Under the pieces are notes generated by a model. That model saw only the letters and a list, made by a program, of their open reading frames with translations. It made no database searches and was not told where the DNA came from. Position numbers and translations under genes: made by a program. Source: Candidatus Kuenenia stuttgartensis (GTDB lineage Bacteria > Gemmatimonadota > Gemmatimonadetes > Gemmatimonadales > Gemmatimonadaceae). Taken from it: 64,000 nucleotides of DNA. Of this stretch, positions 1 to 10,100 are shown piece after piece (position 1 is the first letter of the stretch; each line of letters starts with the position of its first letter). Location: assembly GCA_943330235.2 (NCBI GenBank), contig CALQGY020000001.1, forward strand, positions 1 through 64,000, read 5' to 3'.

Positions 1-1125
1 ACCACGCCCGGCAGCCGCCGGCGCCGCGCTGTCGGCCGAGGCCGCGCCACCACCGCGACCGGCGGGCTCAGGGACCTGCGCGCAGATCGACTCAAAGGCG
101 GCGGTAATAGCGCCCACGGGGAACTGCGGCACCGTCGTGCGCGGCATGTACTTGGCCTGCGGCGGAATGCCAAAGGCGTGATCGATCAGCACCTTGCCGT
201 CCATCGCCACCAGCACCGTCGCGCCACCCGCCGCCGCGTCGTTGTACTTCGCGAACAACGACGACACAAACGCCGCGGTGACCGGCGAGCCCGCGCTGGC
301 GCGCTTGATCACGCGGCGCGTGGCGAGGTTGTACGTGTCGCCCGGATAGAGCGTCAGCAACGGCGTGCCGGCATCGGGCGTGTCCTTGCCGTTGTACACG
401 AACCCTTTGTTGCGCCCGACAATCGTGCCCGTGTCGCCGCGCACCACCCACGCCGTGCCCTCGTCTTCCGAGATGGCCAGCAGGTTTGGGTAGCGCGGGA
501 TGATAGAATCGGCCAGGTCGGCCAGCCGCTCGCGCGCGACGACGTGTTGATCAATGCCCACGCCGCGCAGGTACGCGAAGCCCTTCTGGTACCCGGGGTA
601 CTCCATGATGAAGTTGTTGTTGGACGGCGCACCGCGCACGAGGAAGTCGCCAAGAATGGAGGCACCCGCCGACGAGCCGCCCACCACGCCACCGCGCGCG
701 AGGACTTCGTTAAACGCCGCTTCGGTCTTCGTGCCAGCGTAGGCATCCACGAGGTGGAACTGCCGTCCGCCTTCAAACCAGATGCCGCCGGCCTTCTTGA
801 GCACGGCCACAAACGAATCGGCGTCGGCCAGCTTCCGATCTTTCGTGAAGTACGTGTAGACGTGCTTCGCACCGTACTGCTTCCATCCGCGCGTGCTGGG
901 CCCGTCCTGCGGATAGCTGTCGGCGCCCCCGGCATTGGGCACGGTGACAATCAGCGCATCCGGACCGCCCGCGGCCTTGATGAACGCCTCATAAATCTCC
1001 GGCCCCATAGAACCGCCACCGACTACGATGACAGTGCCCTTGGCGGGTCCGACCTTGGGTGGCGTGGCGCCCTGCGCGAGCAGGAGGCTGGGCAGGGCGA
1101 TGAGACTGCAGAACAGTGCGCGCAT
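1..1125 (-). CDS. Secreted cyanophycinase-like peptidase (S51 family) with C-terminal beta-lactamase-like region; truncated by window start
   Basis: Manual minus-strand translation from ATG at 1125 (MRALFCSLIALPSLLLAQGATPPKVGPAKGTVIVVGGGSMGPEIYEAF...VVGGSSAGASILGDFLVRG...ATVLVAMDGKVLIDHAFG). Signal peptide and GxSxGA nucleophile motif. Frame stays open to base 1, which is probably why it is absent from the ORF track. Confidence 0.8.
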   Translation of the reverse strand, partial: MRALFCSLIALPSLLLAQGATPPKVGPAKGTVIVVGGGSMGPEIYEAFIKAAGGPDALIVTVPNAGGADSYPQDGPSTRGWKQYGAKHVYTYFTKDRKLADADSFVAVLKKAGGIWFEGGRQFHLVDAYAGTKTEAAFNEVLARGGVVGGSSAGASILGDFLVRGAPSNNNFIMEYPGYQKGFAYLRGVGIDQHVVARERLADLADSIIPRYPNLLAISEDEGTAWVVRGDTGTIVGRNKGFVYNGKDTPDAGTPLLTLYPGDTYNLATRRVIKRASAGSPVTAAFVSSLFAKYNDAAAGGATVLVAMDGKVLIDHAFGIPPQAKYMPRTTVPQFPVGAITAAFESICAQVPEPAGRGGGAASADSAAPAAAGRG

Positions 1126-1229
1126 GAGGACCGTCGGAGGTTCGGAGACAACGGGGGGCTGCTCCAAACTACGGCGGGCGGGCGGAATCCGCTGGCGTGT
1201 CCGCATGCGCCGCGGCCGACGCGGCTCAA

Positions 1230-2024
1230 TTACGCCGGGCCCGCCCCGTCCTCATCGCCGTCGTCATCATCATCGCCGTAGCTGGCCGCCGCCAACGCGG
1301 AAAATTGACGCGCGAGTCGCAGCTGCCACGACGGGTCCCGCTGCAGCGCGGCGGGCAGCGGGGCGGTGGCCACGCCGGCGTCAGCGCAGATTTCCGCCAG
1401 CAGCGCCTTTCCGTCCACGTACACCAGCGTATCGGCGTGCAGCCCCGAGAAGACGTGCACGCCATCCACCTGAATGGTGTACGCCAGCACGAACTCGCTG
1501 ACGCCGAGATCGTGCGTGAGGTCGGGTTCATGGACGAAGCAGGTGATGTCGCTGAGCCGATCGGTGATGGTGGCGCCGACACCGGGTTCCACCGTTTCGA
1601 CGGCCCACAGACCCAGCGGTACGTGCACCGAGGCCGTCACGAGCGCGCGCGCGTCGGCGTCGGCGCGCTTCCCGGCCGCATCGTCCAGCCACGCGGCGGC
1701 AATGGGCCTGCCGAGCGATGGCGGCTCGTACGTGCACAGCGACCAGGCGGTGAAGAGATCGGCGGCCCCTTCGTCGATATCCTCGTCCTCCGTCACGCCC
1801 CACGCATCGAGCGCCGCGTCAATCCACTCGGGGCGGAGCTTCTTGTCGGCCCAGTCTAGCAGATCCTGCCCGACGCGCTTTTGCCGCTGCAGCAGAACAT
1901 CGCCACGCAGCCATTCCGCCCGCGCATCGGCCGGCAGTGCCGCCGCTTCGGGGGGCACGGCGGCACCGTGACATTTCTTGAACTTTTTGCCGGAGCCACA
2001 GGGGCATGGGTGATTGCGATCCAT
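1230..2024 (-). CDS. SEC-C metal-binding motif protein
   Basis: N-terminus MDRNHPCPCGSGKKFKKCHG is a classic SEC-C motif; acidic C-terminal tail. Confidence 0.85.
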   Translation of the reverse strand: MDRNHPCPCGSGKKFKKCHGAAVPPEAAALPADARAEWLRGDVLLQRQKRVGQDLLDWADKKLRPEWIDAALDAWGVTEDEDIDEGAADLFTAWSLCTYEPPSLGRPIAAAWLDDAAGKRADADARALVTASVHVPLGLWAVETVEPGVGATITDRLSDITCFVHEPDLTHDLGVSEFVLAYTIQVDGVHVFSGLHADTLVYVDGKALLAEICADAGVATAPLPAALQRDPSWQLRLARQFSALAAASYGDDDDDGDEDGAGPA

Positions 2025-2079
2025 TCGCGCAATGTAATGTGGGGCGCCTGCCGATTGGCGGACGCCCTCACCCCCCGCC

Positions 2080-3276
2080 CTACTTCACCGCATTCACCAT
2101 GTCAAAGATCGGCAGGTACATCGCGACAATCATGCCGCCCACCACCACGCCGAGGAACACGATCATGATCGGCTCCAGCAGCGAGAGCAGCGCGCTCACG
2201 GCGGCGTCCACTTCGTCGTCGTAGAAGTCGGCAATCTTGGTCAGCATTTCGTCTAGGCCGCCGGTCTGTTCACCCACCGCAATCATGCTGATCACCATGG
2301 GCGGGAACACCTGCGATTTCTGCAGCGGACCGGCAATCGTTTCGCCGCCGGCGATGCTGGCGCGGCTGCCCATGATGGCGTCCTGCACCACACGGTTGCC
2401 CGACGTGCGCGCCGTGATTTCGAGACCGTCCAGAATGCTCACGCCCGATGAGATGAGCGTGCCCAGCGTGCGCGTGAAGCGCGACACCGCCGACTTGCGC
2501 AGCACGTCGCCCAGCACCGGCACATGCAGCAGCATGCGGTCGATCACCAACTGACCGCTGGACGTGGCGTAGTACTTCTTGACGAGATACGCGGTCCCGC
2601 TGCCGCCAAGCAGCAGCGCCCACCAGTACGTGTTCAGGAATCCTGACGCGCCGATCACGATCCGCGTGGGCAGCGGCAGCTCTTGGCCGATGCTGCCGAA
2701 CATGCTGGCAAACACCGGGATCACCTTCCAGAGCAGAATGACCACGCAGAGCGCGGCCACGCACATGATCACCGTGGGGTAGATCATCGCGCCTTTCACC
2801 TTCCGCACCAGCGCGTCGTTCTTCTCCATGAAGATCGCCAGGCGATTCAGGATGGTATCGAGAATACCGCCGGCCTCGCCGGCGGCCACCATGTTGGTGT
2901 ACAGGTCGGAGAACGCCTTGGGATGCTTGCGCATGGCGTCGGCGACCGTGTTGCCCGACTCCACGTCGAACACCACTTCACGCACCGTCGCCGCCAGCGC
3001 CTTGTTCTCGGACTGACGCGCCAAAATGTCCAGCGCCTGTACCAGCGGTAGACCGGCGTTGATCATCGTCGAGAACTGGCGGGTGAAGATCACGATGTCG
3101 CGCATCTTGATCGACCCTGAGTTCTTCTTCGGCAACCCCTTCGACTCATCCACTTTCAAGATGGTCAGGCGCTGCCGGCGCAGCTGCGCGACCGCCTCGT
3201 CGCGGTTGGGCGCGTCGATGGTGGCAGACTTCAGCTCACCTTTGATGGAGCGAGCGGTATACGTAAACGTGGGCAT
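2080..3276 (-). CDS. pilC: Type IV pilus / type II secretion inner-membrane platform protein (PilC/GspF family)
   Basis: FTYTARSIKGELKSATIDAPN...FTRQFSTMINAGLPLVQALDIL...GNTVADAMRKHPKAFSDLYTNMVAAGEAGGILD; next to pilT and pilB. Confidence 0.93.
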   Translation of the reverse strand: MPTFTYTARSIKGELKSATIDAPNRDEAVAQLRRQRLTILKVDESKGLPKKNSGSIKMRDIVIFTRQFSTMINAGLPLVQALDILARQSENKALAATVREVVFDVESGNTVADAMRKHPKAFSDLYTNMVAAGEAGGILDTILNRLAIFMEKNDALVRKVKGAMIYPTVIMCVAALCVVILLWKVIPVFASMFGSIGQELPLPTRIVIGASGFLNTYWWALLLGGSGTAYLVKKYYATSSGQLVIDRMLLHVPVLGDVLRKSAVSRFTRTLGTLISSGVSILDGLEITARTSGNRVVQDAIMGSRASIAGGETIAGPLQKSQVFPPMVISMIAVGEQTGGLDEMLTKIADFYDDEVDAAVSALLSLLEPIMIVFLGVVVGGMIVAMYLPIFDMVNAVK

Positions 3277-3336
3277 GACGGGCTCCTATAGGACCGATCT
3301 CGGCGACGTGCCGTGACCGCAACAACAGCTGCCTTG

Positions 3337-4491
3337 CTACTTGCGCAATCCACCCACCAACAGGCGATCGCTCGCTCGGCTGGCGGTCAACGCGGAGTCA
3401 TCGGTCGGTCCCTTGCCGATCATGCGCAGGAACTCGTTGGGATCGCCGGACGACCGCGTGCACTCGTCGGCGCTCACCTGACGCGTCACGTACAGCTGAT
3501 ACAGGGCGTCGTTCATGGTCTGCATACCGAACTTCTTGCCCGACTGCATCAGCGAGTAGATCTGGTGCACCTTGTCGTCGCGGATGAGCGACCGGATGGC
3601 CGGCGTCACCACCAGAATCTCCGACGCCATCGCTCGACCGCGACCGGCGATTTTCGGCATCAGGACCTGGGTGATGATCCCCTCCAGCACGAACGCCAGC
3701 TGCGCCCGCACTTGGCTCTGCTGATGACTGGGGAACACGTCGATGATGCGGTTGATCGCTTCGGCCGCACTGTTGGTGTGCAGGGTGGCGAAGACCAGGT
3801 GACCCGTTTCCGCAATGGTGAGCGCCGCCTGAATAGTCTCCAGGTCGCGCATTTCGCCGATGAGGATGACGTCCGGATCTTCGCGCAAGGCATACTTGAG
3901 CGCCGAGGCGAAGCTCTTCGTGTCCGCGCCCACTTCGCGCTGATTGATGATGCAGTTACGGTGCCGGTGGATGAACTCGATCGGATCTTCCACCGTGATG
4001 ATGTGTCCGCGCCGCTCGGTGTTGATCTTGTCAATCATCGCCGCCAACGTCGTGCTCTTGCCCGACCCCGTGGGCCCGGTGACCAGTACCAACCCACGCG
4101 GGCGCTCGGCGAACGTCGCAATGATCGGCGCCAATTGGAGGTCGGCGAACGTCTTGATCTGGAACGGGATCTGGCGGATGACCATGCTCACGCAGCCGCG
4201 CTGCTTGAACACGTTGCCGCGAAAGCGCGAGAGATTCGCGATGCCGAACGAGAAGTCCAGCTCGTCCTCCATCTCGAACCGCTTCTTCTGATTTTCTGTC
4301 AGCACCGAGTACGCCAGCTGCAGCGTGTCGCGCGGCGTCAGCGTGTGCTCGACGTTCGAATTCGTAATGTCCCCGTCGATGCGCATCTTCGGCCGGTCGC
4401 CGGCCGTGATATGCAAGTCTGATGCGTCGCGCTCGATCATTTCATCGAGCAGCGTGCGCAGCGAGACGGTGGGTGAAGCCGGTGCGGTCAT
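3337..4491 (-). CDS. pilT: Type IV pilus twitching ATPase PilT
   Basis: Walker A GPTGSGKSTTLAAMID, VEDPIEFIH, GEMRDLETIQAALTIAETGHLVFATLHTN. Confidence 0.94.
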   Translation of the reverse strand: MTAPASPTVSLRTLLDEMIERDASDLHITAGDRPKMRIDGDITNSNVEHTLTPRDTLQLAYSVLTENQKKRFEMEDELDFSFGIANLSRFRGNVFKQRGCVSMVIRQIPFQIKTFADLQLAPIIATFAERPRGLVLVTGPTGSGKSTTLAAMIDKINTERRGHIITVEDPIEFIHRHRNCIINQREVGADTKSFASALKYALREDPDVILIGEMRDLETIQAALTIAETGHLVFATLHTNSAAEAINRIIDVFPSHQQSQVRAQLAFVLEGIITQVLMPKIAGRGRAMASEILVVTPAIRSLIRDDKVHQIYSLMQSGKKFGMQTMNDALYQLYVTRQVSADECTRSSGDPNEFLRMIGKGPTDDSALTASRASDRLLVGGLRK

Positions 4492-4585
4492 CGGGGAGCG
4501 GAATACGTGAGCCAGTACGAAGAACTCGGGTTCATCGTCTCAAGGACGAACGGCCACGAGCGAGGAAACCCACCGTCACAGCAAC

Positions 4586-6427
4586 TCAACTCGATGTTTC
4601 ACGGATGACCTGTTCGAGCGTCGTAACGCCCTTGAGGACCTTCAGCCAGCCGTCCATGCGGAGCGTCAGCATCCCTTCGTTGATGGCCCCCTCACGCAGC
4701 ACCTGCACGTCGCAGTTCTGCATGACGAGCTTCTTGATGGGCGGCGTGAGAAACATCACTTCGTACAGACCCTGACGACCCTTGAGCCCCGTCCCGCCGC
4801 ACGCGTCACACCCGTGCCCCTTAAAGAAGGGCAGCTCGCCGATGGTGGTATCCAGCGACAGGTTGGTGAGGAATGGCACGGCATCCGGCTGCGCCCTGGA
4901 CTTGGCGTTCTCCAGCGCTTCTTCGGTGAAGCGGAGATCGCGCAACGTGGTACTGCGCGTCACCTTGGCCCCGATCAGTTCGGCATCGTCCGGCTCGTAC
5001 TTCACTTTGCAACTGGAGCAGATGCGGCGCACGAGACGCTGCGCCAGGATGAGATTGAGCGCCGACGCCACGTTGAACGGCTCCAACCCCATATCCAGCA
5101 GACGCGTGATGGTTTCCGGCGCGGAGTTCGTGTGCAACGTGCTCATGACCATGTGGCCCGTGAGCGCCGCCTTAATGGCGATACTGCCCGTTTCCAGGTC
5201 ACGAATTTCGCCCACCATGATGACGTTCGGATCTTGCCGCAAGAACGCCTTGAGTGCTGCGGCGAACGTCATGCCGATCTCGGTCCGCACCTGCACCTGA
5301 TTGATGCCAAACAGGTTGTACTCCACCGGATCTTCGGCGGTCATGATGTTCAAGTCGCCGGTGTTGATCTTCGACAGTGCCGAGTACAACGTGGTTGTCT
5401 TGCCCGATCCCGTAGGCCCGGTCACGAGCACCATGCCATACGGATTCGAAATGGCCTCCATCAGCTCGCGCTCGGCGCGGGGCTCAATACCGAACTTCTC
5501 GAGATCGAGCGTCAGGTTGCCCTTGTCGAGAATTCGCAGCACGATCTTCTCACCGAAGAGCGTGGGCAGCGAGCTGACGCGGAAGTCGATGACTTTTTTG
5601 CCGACTTTGAGCTTGATGCGCCCGTCCTGCGGCACGCGCCGTTCGGCGATATTCAGTGACGCCATGATCTTGAAACGCGAGATCAGCGCCGCGCGCATCT
5701 TGAGGGGCGGCTTCATGACTTCGGTGAGCGCACCGTCAATGCGGTAGCGCACGCGCAGCTCGTGTTCGAAGCACTCGAAATGGATGTCGGACGCGCCCTT
5801 GTTGACGGCGTTGGTCAGAATGGCATTAATGAGTTTGACGACGGGTGCTTCGTCTACCTGCGCGGCGAGCGCGTTGGCTTCATTAACGTCCGCGTCGGTC
5901 TCGAGCACCTCAACGTCATCATCGTCTGCCGCGATGTCCTGCAGCAGCGACTGCATCTGGATTTCATTCGCTTCGTAGTGCTTTTCAATCGCGGCGCGCA
6001 TGGAATACTCGCCGGCCAGCACAGGCACGATGTCGTAGCGCGTGATGAACTTGAGATCATCCACCACCCCCATCGATGTGGGGTCGGCGATGGCCACGGT
6101 GAGCTGACGTCCATCGCGTTTGAGCGGCAGCACGGTGTGCTTGGACGCCAGTTCGGCCGGGATGAGTTTGAGCAGCCGCGTGTCCACTTCGAAGCGCGAG
6201 AGGTCCACCGCCGGCATACGATACTGGCGGGCCAGCATGCGCACGACTTCTGTTTCGGGGACCATCCCCATTTTGACCACGGTCAGACCAAGCCGCTGAC
6301 CCGGGAACTGGGACTGTTCCTGGAGCGCCTTGGTCAGCTGGTCGCGCGTGAGTAGCCCCTCTTTCATGAGGAGATCGCCGAGTCGTTCGGCGGCGCGAGA
6401 TGGAATAGGAGCGGCGGGTGCGGCCAT
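4586..6427 (-). CDS. pilB: Type IV pilus assembly ATPase PilB/GspE
   Basis: MshEN-like N-terminus, Walker A GPTGSGKTTTLYSAL, GEIRDLETGSIAIKAALTGHMVMSTLHTN, zinc-binding CSSCKVKY...CDACGGTGLKGRQGLYEVM. Confidence 0.94.
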   Translation of the reverse strand: MAAPAAPIPSRAAERLGDLLMKEGLLTRDQLTKALQEQSQFPGQRLGLTVVKMGMVPETEVVRMLARQYRMPAVDLSRFEVDTRLLKLIPAELASKHTVLPLKRDGRQLTVAIADPTSMGVVDDLKFITRYDIVPVLAGEYSMRAAIEKHYEANEIQMQSLLQDIAADDDDVEVLETDADVNEANALAAQVDEAPVVKLINAILTNAVNKGASDIHFECFEHELRVRYRIDGALTEVMKPPLKMRAALISRFKIMASLNIAERRVPQDGRIKLKVGKKVIDFRVSSLPTLFGEKIVLRILDKGNLTLDLEKFGIEPRAERELMEAISNPYGMVLVTGPTGSGKTTTLYSALSKINTGDLNIMTAEDPVEYNLFGINQVQVRTEIGMTFAAALKAFLRQDPNVIMVGEIRDLETGSIAIKAALTGHMVMSTLHTNSAPETITRLLDMGLEPFNVASALNLILAQRLVRRICSSCKVKYEPDDAELIGAKVTRSTTLRDLRFTEEALENAKSRAQPDAVPFLTNLSLDTTIGELPFFKGHGCDACGGTGLKGRQGLYEVMFLTPPIKKLVMQNCDVQVLREGAINEGMLTLRMDGWLKVLKGVTTLEQVIRETSS

Positions 6428-6512
6428 ACCCTTTCAGGGATCGTCAGTTCATGGATGCCAGACTATTACGAGGCTGAGGGCACGCCTCACATTGGAATGG
6501 ACGGTGCCCGTC

Positions 6513-7040
6513 CTAAAACGTCACCGCGGGCGCCAGCAAGCTGGCGGTCGCGGGTCCGATGCCACGGACGTGACGGAGGTCGTCAATGGACTGAAAGGGC
6601 CCGTGCGATTCCCGCCAGGCCACAATCCGGCGTGCGAGCGCCGGTCCCACTCTGGGTAGTCCTTCCAATTCCGTCAGCGTCGCGCGGTTCACGTCCACCA
6701 CCTTCGGCGTGTGCGGGGGCACGATCTGTGAGGAAGGTTTCGGCGCTTCCTCCCCCGAACTGGAGCGGTCGGCAGCGAGTTGGGTGGGACGGTTGCCACG
6801 CCGCGTTGAGCCGCCGGTTCGGGTGCGTTTCGTCCCGGATCGTCGGGCCGAATCGACCGCCGAAATCTGCCGAGCGAGCGCCCGCTCGCCGATAGAGCCC
6901 CCGTCTTGGCCGTCCACGGGTACGCCGGCGGCATGTAGTTCGCGGGCGAACCGGCTCGCCGACACCAGGCGGACCGCGCCGCCCAGGCAGGCGACGGCGG
7001 CGAGGAAGAGGAGAGCGTGGCGTTCCGCGGTGGTGGGCAT
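6513..7040 (-). CDS. ComEA-like helix-hairpin-helix protein
   Basis: N-terminal TM and C-terminal VDVNRATLTELEGLPRVGPALARRIVAWRESHGPFQSIDDLRHVRGIGPATASLL. Confidence 0.85.
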   Translation of the reverse strand: MPTTAERHALLFLAAVACLGGAVRLVSASRFARELHAAGVPVDGQDGGSIGERALARQISAVDSARRSGTKRTRTGGSTRRGNRPTQLAADRSSSGEEAPKPSSQIVPPHTPKVVDVNRATLTELEGLPRVGPALARRIVAWRESHGPFQSIDDLRHVRGIGPATASLLAPAVTF

Positions 7041-7131
7041 GGCCGCACAGTACGCCGGCCGGCCCGGACCATCATCACCGTTTTCCCGCGCGGGCGTCCA
7101 ATTTGTTGCCTGACCGTAGGCGACCCCGCCG

Positions 7132-7191
7132 GCGCTTACGCAGGCGCTTACGCGGGCGCCCCCGCGGGCGCTTACGCAGGCGTTACCGCAG
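7132..7191. repeat. 12-bp tandem repeat (about 5 degenerate units of GCGCTTACGCAG) overlapping the 3' end of the SprA-like gene
   Basis: gcgcttacgcag gcgcttacgcgg gcgcccccgcgg gcgcttacgcag gcgttaccgcag; the SprA-like stop codon (7183-7185, minus) lies in the last unit. Confidence 0.9.
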
Positions 7192-10100
7192 CTCCCCGGC
7201 GAAGAACCGCATCTGCAGAATTACGCTGATGACCGTGTTCGACATCCGCCGGTTGTAGTTCCGGTCAAACGTGATGATGTGCGAACCCGTCATGCTGAAG
7301 GTCAGCAGCTCGGAGACGTCCGTGTTCGCGTTCAGGTTGAACGCTTGGCGCCCGTTGTTGGTCAGCACCGACGACGAGAACGCGGATCCTGCCAGCGGCA
7401 GCTCGCTCGCGCCCCCCACCGACGCCACCGACTCCTCCGACTGATACGACAGCTGCGTCCGCATCTGTCCCGTGCGGGTATTCCACTTCTTGGGGAGTTT
7501 GATGTTCCGCGACAGATCGAAGGACACGCGCCGCGTGTCACCGGTGGTGAGCGATCCTGGGCGGGCGTCTTCGCGGTGCGTGCGGTCCAGCGACCCGTTG
7601 GTGGTCAGGTTCCCGAGGAACTTCCACGTGATGGAGCCGGAGATGGGCCGGCTACGCGCCGTCGTGCTGCTGCGATCGGCCAGTCCGCCGCTCTCGTTCG
7701 GGATCTGGGTCTCCTGCTCGTTCACCACGTAGCGGCCATTCAGCGAGACCATGGAGATGATTTTGGTGAACCGCGCCGGCCGCCAGCTCCACCGCACACT
7801 GATGTCCGGATAGGTGCGGCGTTCGCTGGTGATCAGCGCCTGGAATCCATCCAGCGCGCGGCGCGTCCACGTCTCCGTGGTGCCGCGCTCGAAGCGCGAC
7901 TGCAGGTTGAGCGACAGCGGCAGGTTGAGCGCGCCGATGGTGCTGAAGTTCTGCACGCGCCCCGCCGTGCTGGCCAGCGTGCCGCCGGGCAGGCCGCGGA
8001 ACGACTCCACGCCCCCCAACCCCAGCTGATAGCCCGAGCCCGGGGCAAAGACCGTGTTGTCGTAGTTGGACGTGAGATCACGCTGCCATGTGATGTCGGC
8101 CGGCGCGAACATCTTCCCCAAACGATGCAGGAAGGACTTGTCGGACGTGCGGGCCATCAGCAGGCGCCCGAGCTGCAGCTGCGTGCCCGCGGTGAACGAC
8201 TGCGCGGCGCCTAACCGTTTGGGCAGCCGGAACGCGCCGGTCGTATCGCCTTCGCGCAGCAGCGCACGCGCATTGGGATCTTTCGACAATCGAAACGTCG
8301 ATCGGAAATCGAGCCTCGGCTGCAGCCATAGCGACACATTGGGCTGGAAGAGCACGCCGCTGGTCAGGTTGCGGTCCTGCTCCAGCCCCACCGACGCCCC
8401 CAACAACCGCAAGCGCTCCGCGGCCGCGGCCTGCCGTCGATCCGTGCTGTCGGCCGTCATCGCGACGCCCTGATAATTGCGCAGGTCCAGTACCTGCCGC
8501 GCGTCCATGCTGGCCGACAGGCTTGTGGTGGGGCGGAACTCGAGACGCGCCGCGTTCACCCACGCATGCGTGAGTCCGGTGATGACTTGCCCCGTGTCCG
8601 ACTCCGCCGAGGCGGCCTTGGTGAAGCTCGTGGTGGAATTCGTGTTGCGGGCGAGCGAACTGGTGAGACGGAATTGCGTTGGCGCCCAACGATACGATTG
8701 GCCGCGCACGTTGCGTATCATCTCGGTCTCGCGCAAAAAGCGCGGCAGCATGCCGAACATCGCGTTCACCACGCGCGGCAATTTGTTCTCGCGCCGGTCG
8801 TCGCTGATATCGAGCGTGGCGCCCATCACGTAGTTGGCGGTGCTCCCTTCTTGGAAGGCGCTCTGGGTCGCCCCCTTGGACCACGCGCCAGACATCGACA
8901 GGCCATTCAGCACGGGCGCGTACCATCCCGCCGTGAGCGGCGTGGCGCGACGCAGGGCGACCGAGTAGTTCACGCGCGAATCGCTGGGATTCCGCAGCCC
9001 GTCAATGCCGCTGGCGCGCACGTCCGATTTGTTGATGAACAGCGGCTGCACGCCAGAGCCGGCGTAGTCGATGTTGAACGGCATCACCAGGCCAAGCCGC
9101 GCCGGCAGCATGCGTTCCAAGTGCAGCGTCGTGCCCAGACTGACACCACTCGTGGTCAGGAAACTCGGGTCTTCGCCTAACTGCCGGAAGTTCGGATCAC
9201 GCCGGCTGACGTTGACGCGGAAGTCGGCCAGATCGCCGGCGTTCATCGACAGCCCCAGCTCGCCCGCAAAGCCGGCCGCATCGACCACATCGGAGAGGCG
9301 GATGTCGTTTACCCACAGCTCGAGCGTGTCGTTGGCCAGAATGCCACTGCCACCGCGCGGCACGCTGTCCACGCGCACGAGCCCCACCGACAGCTCCTGC
9401 ACGCCCGCCAGATTGGGCGGCGTCACGCTGGGATCCGCGCTGTACACGATGTAACCGTCCTGACAGACCGCGTAGCGACGCACCGTGACGCCGCGCGGTA
9501 ATCCCGAACGTTTGATCAGCTCGAGATCCGTGCCTTTGCACGCCAGCGAATCGGTTGAGCCTTTCAGGAAATTGTTTTCCAACTGTGCGCGCAGTATTTG
9601 GAATCGCGTCAGATCCACTCGCACTTCCGGATCCCACGCGCTCTGCGCCGGACCGGAATTCACGGGCGTGCGATACATGTAGAAATTGTTTTCGTCGCGT
9701 CCGACCTTGATGTAGCCGTTGAGTTCTCCCGACGGTCCCCACCCATTGCCGCGACCGCGCATCCACACGCGCAGCGTGCGGTAGCCCATGAACGACTTCG
9801 TCCCCTCGGGGAAACGGAAGAACGCTTCGGCACGATCGAACGTGCGGAACTGCTGGCCCGCGACACCGGCCTGCAGGCGCAGTGCGCGCTCGTTGATCTG
9901 GACGCGCGTATTCTCGTAGCCCGACAACCGGTTCTCTGGCGCCTGCACCACACCCGGTGGCGGCGAATACGGGAGCACCGACGATGAGTCGAGCGTGCCT
10001 ACCACACTGGCAATGACGTAACCGCCGGCCAGCGCCGCCGAATCGCCCGCCGCGCCGCTGATGGGGCGATCGGCGCGCTTGAGCCACGGGGCGCCCACGA

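Noticed and set aside
7017-7229. 70-aa ORF ending AGAYAGAYAGAPAGAYAGVTAAPRR
   Set aside because: Produced by the 12-bp tandem repeat in a frame overlapping the ComEA-like gene start and the SprA-like gene end; not a credible gene.
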